NCBI GenBank assembly: GCA_039680225.1
Contig: JBDKTK010000440.1
Location: 1 to 31,985, forward strand
Direction: 5' to 3'
DNA length: 31,985 nucleotides
DNA from: JBDKTK01 sp039680225
GTDB lineage: Bacteria; Desulfobacterota; Syntrophia; Syntrophales; UBA4778
Positions 6,951 through 15,498 of this stretch are shown here, piece after piece. The notes beneath the pieces were generated by a model, which saw nothing but the letters and a program-made list of their open reading frames with translations, did not search any database and was not told the DNA's origin. Numbering within the stretch: position 1 is the stretch's first letter; every line of letters starts with the position of its first letter. The position numbers and the translations under genes are program-made.

Positions 6951-8108
6951 ATGAATTTAGATTTAACCGAAGAGCAAAAAATAATCCAGGACACCGCCCG
7001 GAGCTTTGCTAAAAGCGAACTTGAGCCTGTTGCCGCCATCCATGACACCACCGGGGACAGGCCGACCTTCCTGAAAAACCTTCGCAAGCTCGGCGAGCTC
7101 GGACTGATGGGCATCAATGTAAAAGGCGAATACGGCGGATCGGAAGCGGGAGTGGTCGCGTTCAGTCTTGCAATAACCGAAGTTGCCCGCGCCTGCGCGT
7201 CGACAGCGGTTACAATGTCGGTCAACAACATGGTAGCCGAAGTCATCCAGGCCATCGGCACGGAAGAGCAGAAGAAAGCATACATCCCCAAAATATGCTC
7301 CGGCGAATATTATGCGGGCGGTTTCGGATTGACGGAAACCATGGCCGGATCGGACCCTGCCGGCATGAGGTGCTCGGCCGTAGTCGACGGGAATGACTAT
7401 GTGCTGAACGGGAATAAGCTGTTCATCACCAGCGCCGAATACGCCGGTGTATTTGTGGTCTGGGCGGTAACCGACAAAACGGCAAAGAAGGGCAAAAACA
7501 TCAGCACCTTCCTGGTTGAAAACGGGACGAAGGGCCTCACGATCGGGCGCGCCGAACACAAGATGGGGCAGCACGGCTCGGCGACGAACGAGCTTATCTT
7601 CGAGGACTGCCGCATCCCGAAAACGGCCCTGATGGGAAAACTCAACGACGGGTTCCGGACCGCAGCGGGCGAACTTGCGGGCGGGCGCATCGGCATCGGC
7701 TCGCTGGGGCTCGGCGTCGGCCAGGCCGCGATCGAGTTCGCAACGCGCTACGCCAAGGACAGGAAGCAGTTCGACCAGCCGATCACGAATTTCCAGGCCA
7801 TCCAGTGGATGATCGCCGAATCGTACACCGAGCTGGAAGCGGCGCGGCTCCTGCTGATGAACGCGGCGTTCAAAAAGGAGCAGGGGACATATTTCGCGCG
7901 CGAGGCCTCAATGGCAAAGTATTACGCGACGGAAGCGGCCGAGAGGGCCTGCCACAGGGCAATCCAGATGCTGGGCGGCTATGGCTACACCGCGGAGTTC
8001 CCGGTCGAGAGATATGCCAGGGACGTGAGGATCACTTCCATCTATGAAGGCACCAACCAGATCCAGAGGCTGATCATCGCGAGAGATATTTTGAGCAGCA
8101 TGGCCTGA
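6951..8108 (+). CDS. Acyl-CoA dehydrogenase (short/medium-chain type) 1
   Basis: FAD flavoprotein of 385 residues, the normal length, that introduces a 2,3 double bond into an acyl-CoA and passes electrons to ETF. The N-terminal helical domain, the beta domain with FGLTE.MAGSDPAGM (about 125-140) and the C-terminal helical domain are all recognisable. The catalytic base is E366 in IYEGTNQIQR, the common butyryl/short-branched acyl-CoA dehydrogenase position. The start ATG follows AAGGAG. The gene stands alone between the terminator behind gctB and a bidirectional terminator at 8153-8181. Neither ETF gene is in the window. Chain-length preference cannot be read from the sequence. Confidence 0.95.
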   Translation: MNLDLTEEQKIIQDTARSFAKSELEPVAAIHDTTGDRPTFLKNLRKLGELGLMGINVKGEYGGSEAGVVAFSLAITEVARACASTAVTMSVNNMVAEVIQAIGTEEQKKAYIPKICSGEYYAGGFGLTETMAGSDPAGMRCSAVVDGNDYVLNGNKLFITSAEYAGVFVVWAVTDKTAKKGKNISTFLVENGTKGLTIGRAEHKMGQHGSATNELIFEDCRIPKTALMGKLNDGFRTAAGELAGGRIGIGSLGLGVGQAAIEFATRYAKDRKQFDQPITNFQAIQWMIAESYTELEAARLLLMNAAFKKEQGTYFAREASMAKYYATEAAERACHRAIQMLGGYGYTAEFPVERYARDVRITSIYEGTNQIQRLIIARDILSSMA

Positions 8109-8152
8109 AAGATTTCAGATTTGAGATTTGAGATTTCAGATTAGAGGTACAG

Positions 8153-8181
8153 AAAAGGGCCTGAATTTTTCAGGCCCTTTT
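8153..8181. terminator. Bidirectional terminator between convergent acyl-CoA dehydrogenase 1 and acyl-CoA synthetase 1
   Basis: Perfect 13-bp stem AAAAGGGCCTGAA / TTCAGGCCCTTTT with a 3-nt loop, usable on both strands. Flanked by TTGAGATTTCAGATT on the left and AATCTGAGATTTGAGATT on the right, which extend the dyad. A near-identical copy lies at 10055-10085. Confidence 0.85.
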
Positions 8182-8214
8182 AATCTGAGATTTGAGATTA
8201 TTTGCTCATCCTCA

Positions 8215-9864
8215 TCAGTTGAAAATGTTCTGATACGTCGTCCTCATCTCCCTCTTGAGTATCTTGCCGCTGGGTGACTTGGGGAGGACATCCACGAATA
8301 CAAACCCCTTGGGGACCTTGAAGGGGGCCAGTTCCCTGCGGCACAGGTCAGCCAAATCTGTTTGTGAGATTGTCTGGCCCTGCTTCGGGACGACTACCGC
8401 CACTACCGCCTCGACCCACTTGGGATGGGGCACCCCGATGACAGCAACCTCCTGCACCCTTTTATCCAGGTGAATGGCCTCTTCCACTTCCCGGGTGGGG
8501 ACGTTTTCGCCGCCTGTCTTGATCATGTCTTTTTTCCTGTCGGCTACCGTGATGTAGCGGTCCTCATCCATGACCCCGATATCTCCCGAATGGAACCAGC
8601 CGCCGGTCATAACATCTTCGGTCTTGGCGGGTTCTTTGAAATAGAGCATCATGGCATGAGGGCCTTTTCCGCAGATCTCGCCCGGCACACCCGCCGCGCT
8701 GATCGGTTTGAACTGGTCGTCCTCGAGCCTCGTCTCCATGTTCAGGCCGCCCATGCCCGCCGAGCCCAGCTTCTTCAGGGCATCTTTCGCTTTCAGGATA
8801 GTATGATAAGGGGCGAGTTCAGTCTGGCCGTAATAATTATAGACCCTGGCCCCCGGTATCCGGTCCATCAATTCCTTCAAAACTTCGACCGGCATGATGG
8901 AGGCGCCGTAGTAGCATTTTTTCAGGCGGGAGAGATCGTACTTGTCGAAGTCCGGGTGACGCATCATCCCGATCCAGACCGTCGGGGGGGCGAAGAACAT
9001 GGTCGCCTTGTAATCCGCAATGCTCTTCAGGATGAGCTCGATCTCCGGGGATATTAGCACGTTCGTTCCGCCGACCCAGAACACCGGGTTCATGAAGACG
9101 TCGCGCTGGGCGCAGTGATAGAGCGGCAGGGCGTTGATACTGACGTCGTCTTCGGTATACTGACCGTCAATTATGGCCCCCATGTACTCGGCCATGAGGG
9201 CCTGGTTAGTGATAATGACCCCCTTGGGCAGCGATTCCGTGCCGCTCGTGTAAGTCATCTGAACGGGATCGGTAATGTGGAGTATGGTGTCCGGCTCCGT
9301 TGCGGGATATTTCCCATACCACTCATCGAAGTCCTTGAATGCCTTGTTCTCAGAGCCCCTGCCGGCGCCCTGGTTGGACCAGATCCAGGTCTTGACGGAC
9401 GGCATTTCGTCAAGCACGTCCTTGACAAGGTCATAGAACGCATCCTCGACGATGAACACCTTCGCCTCCGAATGCCTGATGCAGTATGCAATGTCCTGGC
9501 CCCGCAGCATGTAATTGACGGCCAGGTAAACCATTCCCGCCTTGCAGCATCCGAACCAGGTCAGGGCGTGATGCAGCGTATTGTGGGCCAGGATCGCCAC
9601 GCGGTCATATTTTTGCAGTCCCAGATCGAGCAGCGCATTGGCGACCTTATTGCATTCCCCGTCAAACTGCGCATAGTTCAGTGTTTTGTCCTGAAAGGCC
9701 ACCGCTGCCTTGTCGGGGTAATGATAACTGCTCCTGCGGAGGATATCGGCAATTACCCAGCGGTTTACCCTGTTATATCTTTCGAGCAGAAATTCGATAT
9801 TTTCTTTTGTGAGGCTCTTGTACCTGGCCTTTTCCGCGTCTGTTAATGGTTTCAAAACACTCAT
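8215..9864 (-). CDS. Acyl-CoA synthetase (AMP-forming, CaiC-like) 1
   Basis: ANL-superfamily ligase of 549 residues that should activate a carboxylic acid to its CoA thioester via an acyl-adenylate. The phosphate-binding loop YTSGTESLPKG (205-215) has the variant TES in place of the usual TTG; NYYGQTE, SGDIG, DRKKDMIKTGGENV and the C-terminal PSGK lysine are intact. The ATG at 9864 is preferred because AAGGAGGAAAGA precedes it and the paralogue starts at the matching position. An in-frame TTG 36 codons upstream lies only 1 nt from another GGAGG and adds unmatched sequence. The protein is highly similar along its whole length to the synthetase at 12724-14388. It forms its own unit between two copies of the same hairpin element. 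Confidence 0.95.
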   Translation of the reverse strand: MSVLKPLTDAEKARYKSLTKENIEFLLERYNRVNRWVIADILRRSSYHYPDKAAVAFQDKTLNYAQFDGECNKVANALLDLGLQKYDRVAILAHNTLHHALTWFGCCKAGMVYLAVNYMLRGQDIAYCIRHSEAKVFIVEDAFYDLVKDVLDEMPSVKTWIWSNQGAGRGSENKAFKDFDEWYGKYPATEPDTILHITDPVQMTYTSGTESLPKGVIITNQALMAEYMGAIIDGQYTEDDVSINALPLYHCAQRDVFMNPVFWVGGTNVLISPEIELILKSIADYKATMFFAPPTVWIGMMRHPDFDKYDLSRLKKCYYGASIMPVEVLKELMDRIPGARVYNYYGQTELAPYHTILKAKDALKKLGSAGMGGLNMETRLEDDQFKPISAAGVPGEICGKGPHAMMLYFKEPAKTEDVMTGGWFHSGDIGVMDEDRYITVADRKKDMIKTGGENVPTREVEEAIHLDKRVQEVAVIGVPHPKWVEAVVAVVVPKQGQTISQTDLADLCRRELAPFKVPKGFVFVDVLPKSPSGKILKREMRTTYQNIFN

Positions 9865-9973
9865 TCTTTCCTCCTTGCCCGATCTGAATGCATGGATATC
9901 TTTCAGTGCGCCCCGAACGAACCGATGGCCGTGCGGCAGGCGGAAATTATGACAACGCCCTTCGTTAATCAAT

Positions 9974-9980
9974 CCTCCTT
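9974..9980 (-). promoter_or_regulatory. Orphan Shine-Dalgarno AAGGAGG before acyl-CoA synthetase 1
   Basis: Lies 110 nt upstream of the synthetase ATG, which has its own AAGGAGG. The only start codon nearby is a TTG 1 nt away, too close for initiation. Third example of this layout in the catabolic island. Confidence 0.35.
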
Positions 9981-10054
9981 AATGATGAATACAGCTCGCC
10001 GGAGATAGTTACCCCTTAAGGATTTCAAATTTCAAATTTGAGATTTCAGATTAA

Positions 10055-10085
10055 AAAAAGGGCCTGAAAAATTCAGGCCCTTTTT
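10055..10085 (-). terminator. Terminator behind acyl-CoA dehydrogenase 2
   Basis: Perfect 14-bp stem AAAAAGGGCCTGAA / TTCAGGCCCTTTTT with an AAA loop on plus, with T-runs in both directions. It ends the dehydrogenase 2 transcript and separates it from synthetase 1. The core 13-bp stem is identical to that at 8153-8181 and both are flanked by TTGAGATTTCAGATT. Confidence 0.85.
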
Positions 10086-10115
10086 AATTTTAAATTTGAA
10101 ATCTCAAACTTGAAA

Positions 10116-11258
10116 TTATTTATTCAGCAGGTACCTGCCGATCGTCATTATCTCGGCCTCTTTCGTCCCCTCGTACAGTTCCAGGATCTTCGCATCCCGG
10201 TACCATTTCTGGACGGCATACTCGTCCATGTACCCGTAGCCGCCGTGGATCTCGACGGCCGCATTGGCGCAGAACACCGCCGTCTGGCCTCCCAAATATT
10301 TGCCCATGGCCGCCAGGGTGTAATCGGGCTTGCCGCTGTCGATCAGCGCAGCCGCCTTGTACACCAGGTTGCGCAGCGATTCGAGCCTGATCACCATTTC
10401 CGTCAGCTTCATCATGGTCAGCTGGTAGCTCCCCAGGGGCATCCCGAATGCCGTCCTTTCCTTGGCATACTTCACTGCCGTGTCGAGACATGCCTGGGAC
10501 AACCCGATCGCCTGCCCGGACACCATGACCCTGGTCACATCGAAGAAATGCATGAGCTGGTAGAATCCCCTGCCCTCTTTTCCGACGATGTTGGCCTGCG
10601 GGACGCGAACGTCTTCAAAAGCTATTTCCGCCGTGTCGCTGGAGCGGATCCCCATCTTGCCGTGGAGCTTGTTCCTGGTAATGCCCTTTGTATCGGCGGG
10701 GACAATGATCTGGGTGAAGCTGTTGTGCTTTTTCTCCTCGGGTTTCGTGATCACCTGGGCCACCATGAAATCGCAGACGCTCCCGTTGGTGATGAACATC
10801 TTGTTGCCGTTGATCACGAAATCGCTGCCGTCCTTCACGCCCTTGGTCTTGTATCCCGCGACGTCGGTCCCGGCATTGGGCTCGGTGAAGGCGCCGGCGC
10901 TCACCCACTCGCCCTTGCAGACCTGCGGCAGGTATTTTTTCTTCTGCTCGTCCGAGCCGAAGAAGAAGATCGCCTCGCAGCCGAAACAGGCCGCCACGAC
11001 GTTGAGCCCGATGCCCATATCGACCCGCGAGAGTTCCTCGGTGATGATGGTGTTTCCGAGGACGCCGACCCCGGCCCCGCCGAATTCTTCCGGGACCCAC
11101 GCCGCCACAAGCCCCTGCGCGGCCGCCTTCTTCCTTATTTCCGGAGTGTATTTCTCCTCCTTGTCGCAATCGTGGGAAATCGGCGCGATCTCGGCCTGGG
11201 CGAATTTATAAGCCATGTCCCTCAACATCTTCAGTTCTTCAGACAATTCGAAATTCAT
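10116..11258 (-). CDS. Acyl-CoA dehydrogenase 2
   Basis: FAD-dependent acyl-CoA dehydrogenase of 380 residues. AFTEPNAGTDVAG (about 130-142), NGNKMFITNG and IHGGYGYMDEY mark the fold. The catalytic Glu is E363 in LYEGTKEAEI. The tail GTKEAEIMTIGR replaces the common GTNQIQR of dehydrogenase 1, so the two are not recent duplicates and probably differ in substrate or flavin-tail contacts. The ATG is preceded by AAAGGAGGATGGA. It lies downstream of the radical SAM gene across a 127-nt gap and is followed by a strong terminator. Whether it is a dehydrogenase or an ETF-linked reductase cannot be decided here. Confidence 0.95.
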   Translation of the reverse strand: MNFELSEELKMLRDMAYKFAQAEIAPISHDCDKEEKYTPEIRKKAAAQGLVAAWVPEEFGGAGVGVLGNTIITEELSRVDMGIGLNVVAACFGCEAIFFFGSDEQKKKYLPQVCKGEWVSAGAFTEPNAGTDVAGYKTKGVKDGSDFVINGNKMFITNGSVCDFMVAQVITKPEEKKHNSFTQIIVPADTKGITRNKLHGKMGIRSSDTAEIAFEDVRVPQANIVGKEGRGFYQLMHFFDVTRVMVSGQAIGLSQACLDTAVKYAKERTAFGMPLGSYQLTMMKLTEMVIRLESLRNLVYKAAALIDSGKPDYTLAAMGKYLGGQTAVFCANAAVEIHGGYGYMDEYAVQKWYRDAKILELYEGTKEAEIMTIGRYLLNK

Positions 11259-11385
11259 TCCATCCTCCTTTAAAATATTTATTAAGCAGTCACCCGTTCA
11301 CCGGGATTATTGCCGTTCGCGCGGCTCAGGCGCCGTTGTATTCCGACAGTATTTCATCAAGCCGCCCGAGTTCGAAATAAATCCG

Positions 11386-12669
11386 CTACTGGTCGAAAAG
11401 CGGCCGGTGGCCGTAATTTCTTTGCGCCTCTTCGCGGGCCTTCTCAAACAGGGAAAGAAACTCTTCATAACCCGGTTTCCCGTCCGGTTCAAACCAGCTT
11501 ATTCCGCCTTTTTCCCTGAGCCTGCCCTCTCTTTCCAGCCGGGCCCTGACCGGCGTGCCCGGGTAGGGCACCAGTGTTTCCGTGCAGGCAATCTGGGCAC
11601 CGGATTCAAACAATCGGCGTGCAAAGGCGATTGTTTCCCTTATCGTGCGGACGCTGTCCCGCGGCCCGAGCAGGATGAAGTTGACAACCGGCATCACGTT
11701 ATTGCCGAGGCAATGCATCGCACCTGCAAATATCTCGTCCGGGGTCGTCCTCTTCCGGTAATAATCCAGGACTCCCTGCGAACCGGACTCGGCGCCGGCA
11801 TATAAATACCGGAATCCGGCCTCCCCCAGGAACTGGGCGCTCAAGGGGTGGCTCGCGATATCGTCAAGCCTTCCCTCGGCAACATATTCAGCCCTGCCCG
11901 CCAGGCCCGTCTTCAGCAAGGTCCCGCAAAGCTCCCTCAGGCGGCCGCGGTCCGACGTGAAATTGTCGTCCGTGAACATGATCCGGCGGGCGCCCCCGGC
12001 GGTCAGATGATATACCTCCTCGGCAATGGGCGCAACAGCCCTGGCCCGCACGCCCGTCCCGTACATCCCTCTTATCGAGCAGAAAGCGCACCCGTGGAAA
12101 CATCCCCGGCTTGAAGATACGCTTCTCGCCCGGTAATTTTCGTTCCGGACCAGGTCATGAGCGGGAAGCGGCAGCCCGTCAAGGTCTGCGGGCCTGCCCC
12201 GCTGATTGTGCACAATGCCCCGGTCTGAGCGAAAGCTGAGTCCGGCTATATCCTGGAAATTTCCTTTTTCAGCGAGGCGCCGGACCAGCCGGGAAAATGG
12301 AATCTCCCCCTCCCCGCGGATGAGAAAATCCAGTCCCGGAACGTTCTCGAGGATGCCGCGATAAGCAACTGTCGCATGCACGCCTCCCAGCACGGTAACG
12401 AGTCCCGGTGAAAATTCCCTGGCCAGGCTGACGGCCTGCAGCCCTGAATCGAAGTTGCGGCTCGTGGCGGTCACTCCCAGCACAGCGGGACCGAAGTCGC
12501 CAATTGCCTCGCGCAACCTCTCGCAAGGCCCGCCGTGTTCAGAGATATCCAGGTCAATCACCCTGGTTTCGACGCCGTCGCCGATCAGCACGGAAGCCAG
12601 ACACAGCAGCCCGAGAGGCGGCACCTCCGCCCTGCCGTCGAATGCAGGGTTAACCAGCAGGACTTTCAA
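11386..12669 (-). CDS. B12-binding-domain radical SAM protein, unknown function
   Basis: 427-residue protein with an N-terminal cobalamin-binding-like domain (about 1-135, GGVHATVAY near 95-103) and a radical SAM domain. C190, C194 and C197 in RGCFHGCAFCSIR bind the 4Fe-4S cluster, followed by FTDDNF and GAESGSQGV. Such proteins often methylate or rearrange unactivated carbons; no substrate can be named. Expression looks weak or odd: the start is a TTG with only a poor GGA nearby, 11 nt behind the terminator of acyl-CoA synthetase 2. The frame closes at a TAG (11386-11388) that is followed in frame by 19 plausible codons to a TGA at 11326-11328. It sits between two catabolic genes with no obvious pathway link. 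Confidence 0.85.
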   Translation of the reverse strand: MKVLLVNPAFDGRAEVPPLGLLCLASVLIGDGVETRVIDLDISEHGGPCERLREAIGDFGPAVLGVTATSRNFDSGLQAVSLAREFSPGLVTVLGGVHATVAYRGILENVPGLDFLIRGEGEIPFSRLVRRLAEKGNFQDIAGLSFRSDRGIVHNQRGRPADLDGLPLPAHDLVRNENYRARSVSSSRGCFHGCAFCSIRGMYGTGVRARAVAPIAEEVYHLTAGGARRIMFTDDNFTSDRGRLRELCGTLLKTGLAGRAEYVAEGRLDDIASHPLSAQFLGEAGFRYLYAGAESGSQGVLDYYRKRTTPDEIFAGAMHCLGNNVMPVVNFILLGPRDSVRTIRETIAFARRLFESGAQIACTETLVPYPGTPVRARLEREGRLREKGGISWFEPDGKPGYEEFLSLFEKAREEAQRNYGHRPLFDQ

Positions 12670-12680
12670 TATCCAATCTC

Positions 12681-12712
12681 AAAAAAATCCGGGCGGAGCA
12701 TTCCGCCCGGAT
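12681..12712 (-). terminator. Terminator behind acyl-CoA synthetase 2
   Basis: Perfect 11-bp stem ATCCGGGCGGA / TCCGCCCGGAT with a 4-nt loop, followed on minus by a run of seven T. It lies directly before the start of the radical SAM gene. Confidence 0.85.
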
Positions 12713-12723
12713 ACTCGGCAGCT

Positions 12724-14388
12724 TCAGTTGGAAGCCTTCTCATCAAAAAGTTTTGAATAAGTCGTCCTCATTTCCCGCTTAAGTATCTTTCCTGTCGGGG
12801 TCTTCGGCAGGGCCTCAACGAAAACTATCCCCTTGGGGCATTTGAACGGGGCGAGCTCTTTCTTGCAGAGGTCCATCAGTTCCGCCTGGGCGATTGTCTC
12901 GCCTTTCTTGGGAACAACAACGGCGAGGACCGCCTCCACCCACTTGGGATGGGGCACGCCGATGACCGCCACCTCCTGCACCCTCTTGTCCAGGTAAATC
13001 GCTTCCTCCACTTCCCTTGTCGGGACATTCTCGCCGCCGGTCTTTACCATGTCCTTCTTGCGGTCGGCCACAGTGATGTACCTGTCATCGTCCATGATGC
13101 CGACGTCACCCGAATGGAACCAGCCGCCGGTCATGGCCTCTTCGGTCTTGGCCGGGTCTTTGAAATAAAGCATCATGGCATGGGGCCCCTTGCCGCAAAT
13201 CTCGCCCGGCGCGCCGGCCGCCGATATGGGGTTGAACTGATCGTCTTCGAGCCTGGTCTCCATATTCAACCCGCCCATGCCCGCAGAACCGAGTTTCGCC
13301 AGTGCATCTTTCGCCTTCAGGATGGTGTGGTAGGGCGCAAGCTCGGTCTGGCCGTAGTAGTTGTACACCCTGGCGCCGGGTATCCGGTTCATCAGCTCCT
13401 TGAGGACCTCGACCGGCATGATGGAAGCTCCGTAATAGCATTTTTTCAGGCTGGAGAGATCGTACTTGTCAAAATCCGGGTGCCTCATCATCCCGATCCA
13501 GACCGTCGGCGGGGCGAAGAACATGCTCGCCTTGAACTCGGCAATGCTCTTCAGGATAAGCCCGATATCCGGAGCTATCAGGACGTTAGTCCCCCCGACC
13601 CAGAAAACGGGGTTCATGAAAACGTCTCTTTGCGCGCAATGGTAAATCGGCAGGGCATTCACATTGATGTCGTCTTCATCGTACTGGCCGTCAACGATGG
13701 TGCCCATGTACTCGGCCATGAGCGCCTGGTTGTTGATGATGACGCCCTTGGGGAGAGATTCGGTGCCGCTGGTATAAGTCATCTGGACGGGGTCCGTGAT
13801 GTGCAGGACCGTTTCCGGCTCGGTTGCCGGATAAGTCCTGTACCAGGCATCGAAATCCTTGAACGCCTTGTTTTCCGAGCTTTTGCCGGCCCCCTGGTTG
13901 GACCAGATCCAGGTCTTGACCGAAGGCATATCGTCGAGCACGTCTTTCACAAGGTCATAGAGCGAGTCCTCGACGATGAAAACTTTCGCTTCCGAATGCT
14001 TGATGCAGTATGAGATGTCCTTGCCGCGCAGCAGGTAATTGATGGCAAGATAAACCATCCCCGCCTTGCAGCAGCCGAACCATGTCAGGACGTGGTGGAT
14101 CGTGTTATGGGCGAGGATCGCCACCCGGTCGTATTTCTGCAGCCCCAGATCAAGCAGGGCATTGGCCACCTGGTTGCATTCATTCTCGAGCTGCGCGTAA
14201 CTGAGGGTCTTGCCCTGGAAGATCACCGCAGCCTTGTCGGGGTAATGATAGCTGCTCCGGCGGACAATGTCGGCTATGACCCAGCGGTTTACCCTGTTGT
14301 ACCTGTTGAGGAGAAATTCGATATTTTCTTTGTTCAAGCTGTTGTACCGCGCCTTATCCGCGTCAGTCAGGGGCTTTAACATACTCAT
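12724..14388 (-). CDS. Acyl-CoA synthetase (AMP-forming, CaiC-like) 2
   Basis: 554-residue AMP-forming acyl-CoA ligase, collinear with and highly similar to the one at 8215-9864; most positions are identical by eye. It carries the same variant loop YTSGTESLPKG, then NYYGQTE, SGDVG, DRKKDMVKTGGENV and the C-terminal PTGK. It ends with five extra residues (EKASN). The ATG follows AAAGGAGGGAATCC. It lies 37 nt after the 3-hydroxyacyl-CoA dehydrogenase gene, probably in one transcript, and is closed by a terminator. The paralogues may differ in chain or ring preference, or in regulation only. Confidence 0.95.
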   Translation of the reverse strand: MSMLKPLTDADKARYNSLNKENIEFLLNRYNRVNRWVIADIVRRSSYHYPDKAAVIFQGKTLSYAQLENECNQVANALLDLGLQKYDRVAILAHNTIHHVLTWFGCCKAGMVYLAINYLLRGKDISYCIKHSEAKVFIVEDSLYDLVKDVLDDMPSVKTWIWSNQGAGKSSENKAFKDFDAWYRTYPATEPETVLHITDPVQMTYTSGTESLPKGVIINNQALMAEYMGTIVDGQYDEDDINVNALPIYHCAQRDVFMNPVFWVGGTNVLIAPDIGLILKSIAEFKASMFFAPPTVWIGMMRHPDFDKYDLSSLKKCYYGASIMPVEVLKELMNRIPGARVYNYYGQTELAPYHTILKAKDALAKLGSAGMGGLNMETRLEDDQFNPISAAGAPGEICGKGPHAMMLYFKDPAKTEEAMTGGWFHSGDVGIMDDDRYITVADRKKDMVKTGGENVPTREVEEAIYLDKRVQEVAVIGVPHPKWVEAVLAVVVPKKGETIAQAELMDLCKKELAPFKCPKGIVFVEALPKTPTGKILKREMRTTYSKLFDEKASN

Positions 14389-14425
14389 GGATTCCCTCCT
14401 TTAATTTACAGGCACTCGCTGCCCA

Positions 14426-15283
14426 TTATTTTTTCGTATAGTCAAACACTCCTTTTCCCGTCTTTCTGCCGAAGCGGCCCGCCCTGACAAGTTTCACGAG
14501 GAGCGGGGCCGGCCTGTACTTGTCCCCGAGCTCTTTATGAAGGCCTTCCATGACCCTCAGGAGCGTCTCGTTCCCCACCAGGTCCGAGAGGGCCAGGGGG
14601 CCGATCGGGTGATTGCAGCCGAGCACCATTCCCTTGTCTATATCTTCCGCGCTGGCCACTCCTTCGCCCAGGGCAAAGAAAGCTTCATTAAGCATCGGGC
14701 AGAGGATGCGGTTCACTGCGAAGGCGGGGGCCTCATTCACGACAATGACTTCCTTGCCGAGTTTTTTCCCCCACTCCATTGCCGTCTTCAGGGTGTCGTC
14801 GCTTGTTTCATAACCTTTGGTTATCTCGAGCAGTCTCATAACGGGCACGGGGTTGAAGAAGTGTGTCCCGATGAATTTCGCGGGGCGCCGGGTGATGCCC
14901 GCCAGTTCGGTGATGCTCAAGCCAGAAGTGTTGGAGAAGAACAGGGTGTGCTCGGGGACTATCGTCTCCAGTTCCCTGTAGACGGCTTTCTTTACATCAA
15001 TCACCTCGATGACGACTTCCACGACCGCGTCCACGCCCGTGGCGGCCTCTTTCAAGTCCAGGGTGGGCTTGATCCTGCCGAGGATTGCATCCATGTCGGC
15101 CTGGGTGCGTTTGCCCTTTTCGACATCGCGCGCCAGGTTCTTTTTTATCGTATTCATCCCGCCGTCGATAAAGCGCTGTTCAATGTCCCTCAATCTTACT
15201 TCGAATCCCGCCTGGGCATTCACCTGGGCGATGCCGCTCCCCATCAGGCCTGCTCCCAACACGCATACTTTCTTGATCTCCAT
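14426..15283 (-). CDS. 3-hydroxyacyl-CoA (3-hydroxybutyryl-CoA type) dehydrogenase
   Basis: 285-residue monofunctional enzyme oxidising (S)-3-hydroxyacyl-CoA to 3-oxoacyl-CoA with NAD(P). The Rossmann motif GAGLMGSGIAQ starts at residue 10. The SNTSGLSIT and THFFNPVPVMRLLEI blocks supply the catalytic Ser/Asn and His, and EAPAFAVNRI and NHPIGPLALSDLVG belong to the C-terminal dimerisation domain. Length and motifs match the Hbd/PaaH group; it is not fused to a hydratase. The start follows GGGAGGAAAGT. It opens a unit with acyl-CoA synthetase 2; the 215-nt gap upstream holds the previous terminator and an imperfect inverted repeat. Confidence 0.95.
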   Translation of the reverse strand: MEIKKVCVLGAGLMGSGIAQVNAQAGFEVRLRDIEQRFIDGGMNTIKKNLARDVEKGKRTQADMDAILGRIKPTLDLKEAATGVDAVVEVVIEVIDVKKAVYRELETIVPEHTLFFSNTSGLSITELAGITRRPAKFIGTHFFNPVPVMRLLEITKGYETSDDTLKTAMEWGKKLGKEVIVVNEAPAFAVNRILCPMLNEAFFALGEGVASAEDIDKGMVLGCNHPIGPLALSDLVGNETLLRVMEGLHKELGDKYRPAPLLVKLVRAGRFGRKTGKGVFDYTKK

Positions 15284-15385
15284 ACTTTCCTCCCGAAAAT
15301 TTTTTGAAATGAGATTATGACGCCAAAATCCCCCCTGCAGCAGAGGGGAAGGAACCGCGGGAAATAGTCCTGTTATGACTTAAAC

Positions 15386-15415
15386 AAATGAATATGTCTG
15401 AACTGACAAACATTT
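15386..15415. promoter_or_regulatory. Imperfect inverted repeat upstream of the 3-hydroxyacyl-CoA dehydrogenase gene
   Basis: AAATGAATATGTC (15386-15398) and GACAAACATTT (15405-15415) face each other across TGAACT, with a two-base bulge. About 100 nt upstream of the gene; a possible regulator site, judged only on symmetry. Confidence 0.25.
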
Positions 15416-15453
15416 ATAAACAAAGCGCTCGCGTTTAGTCGAGTTAATTTTTC

Positions 15454-15483
15454 AAAAAAAGGGGGCGCGCGGCCCCCCTTTTT
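15454..15483 (-). terminator. Terminator behind the CaiB/BaiF pair
   Basis: AAAAAGGGGG / CCCCCTTTTT stem with an 8-nt GC loop and a T-run on minus, 16 nt after the stop of the second CoA-transferase gene. Confidence 0.75.
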
Positions 15484-15498
15484 GAATGAATCGTGTTA

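Noticed and set aside
9865..9972. 36-residue N-terminal extension of acyl-CoA synthetase 1 from a TTG
   Set aside because: The TTG lies 1 nt from GGAGG, the paralogue has no such extension, and the ATG at 9864 has a strong ribosome site.
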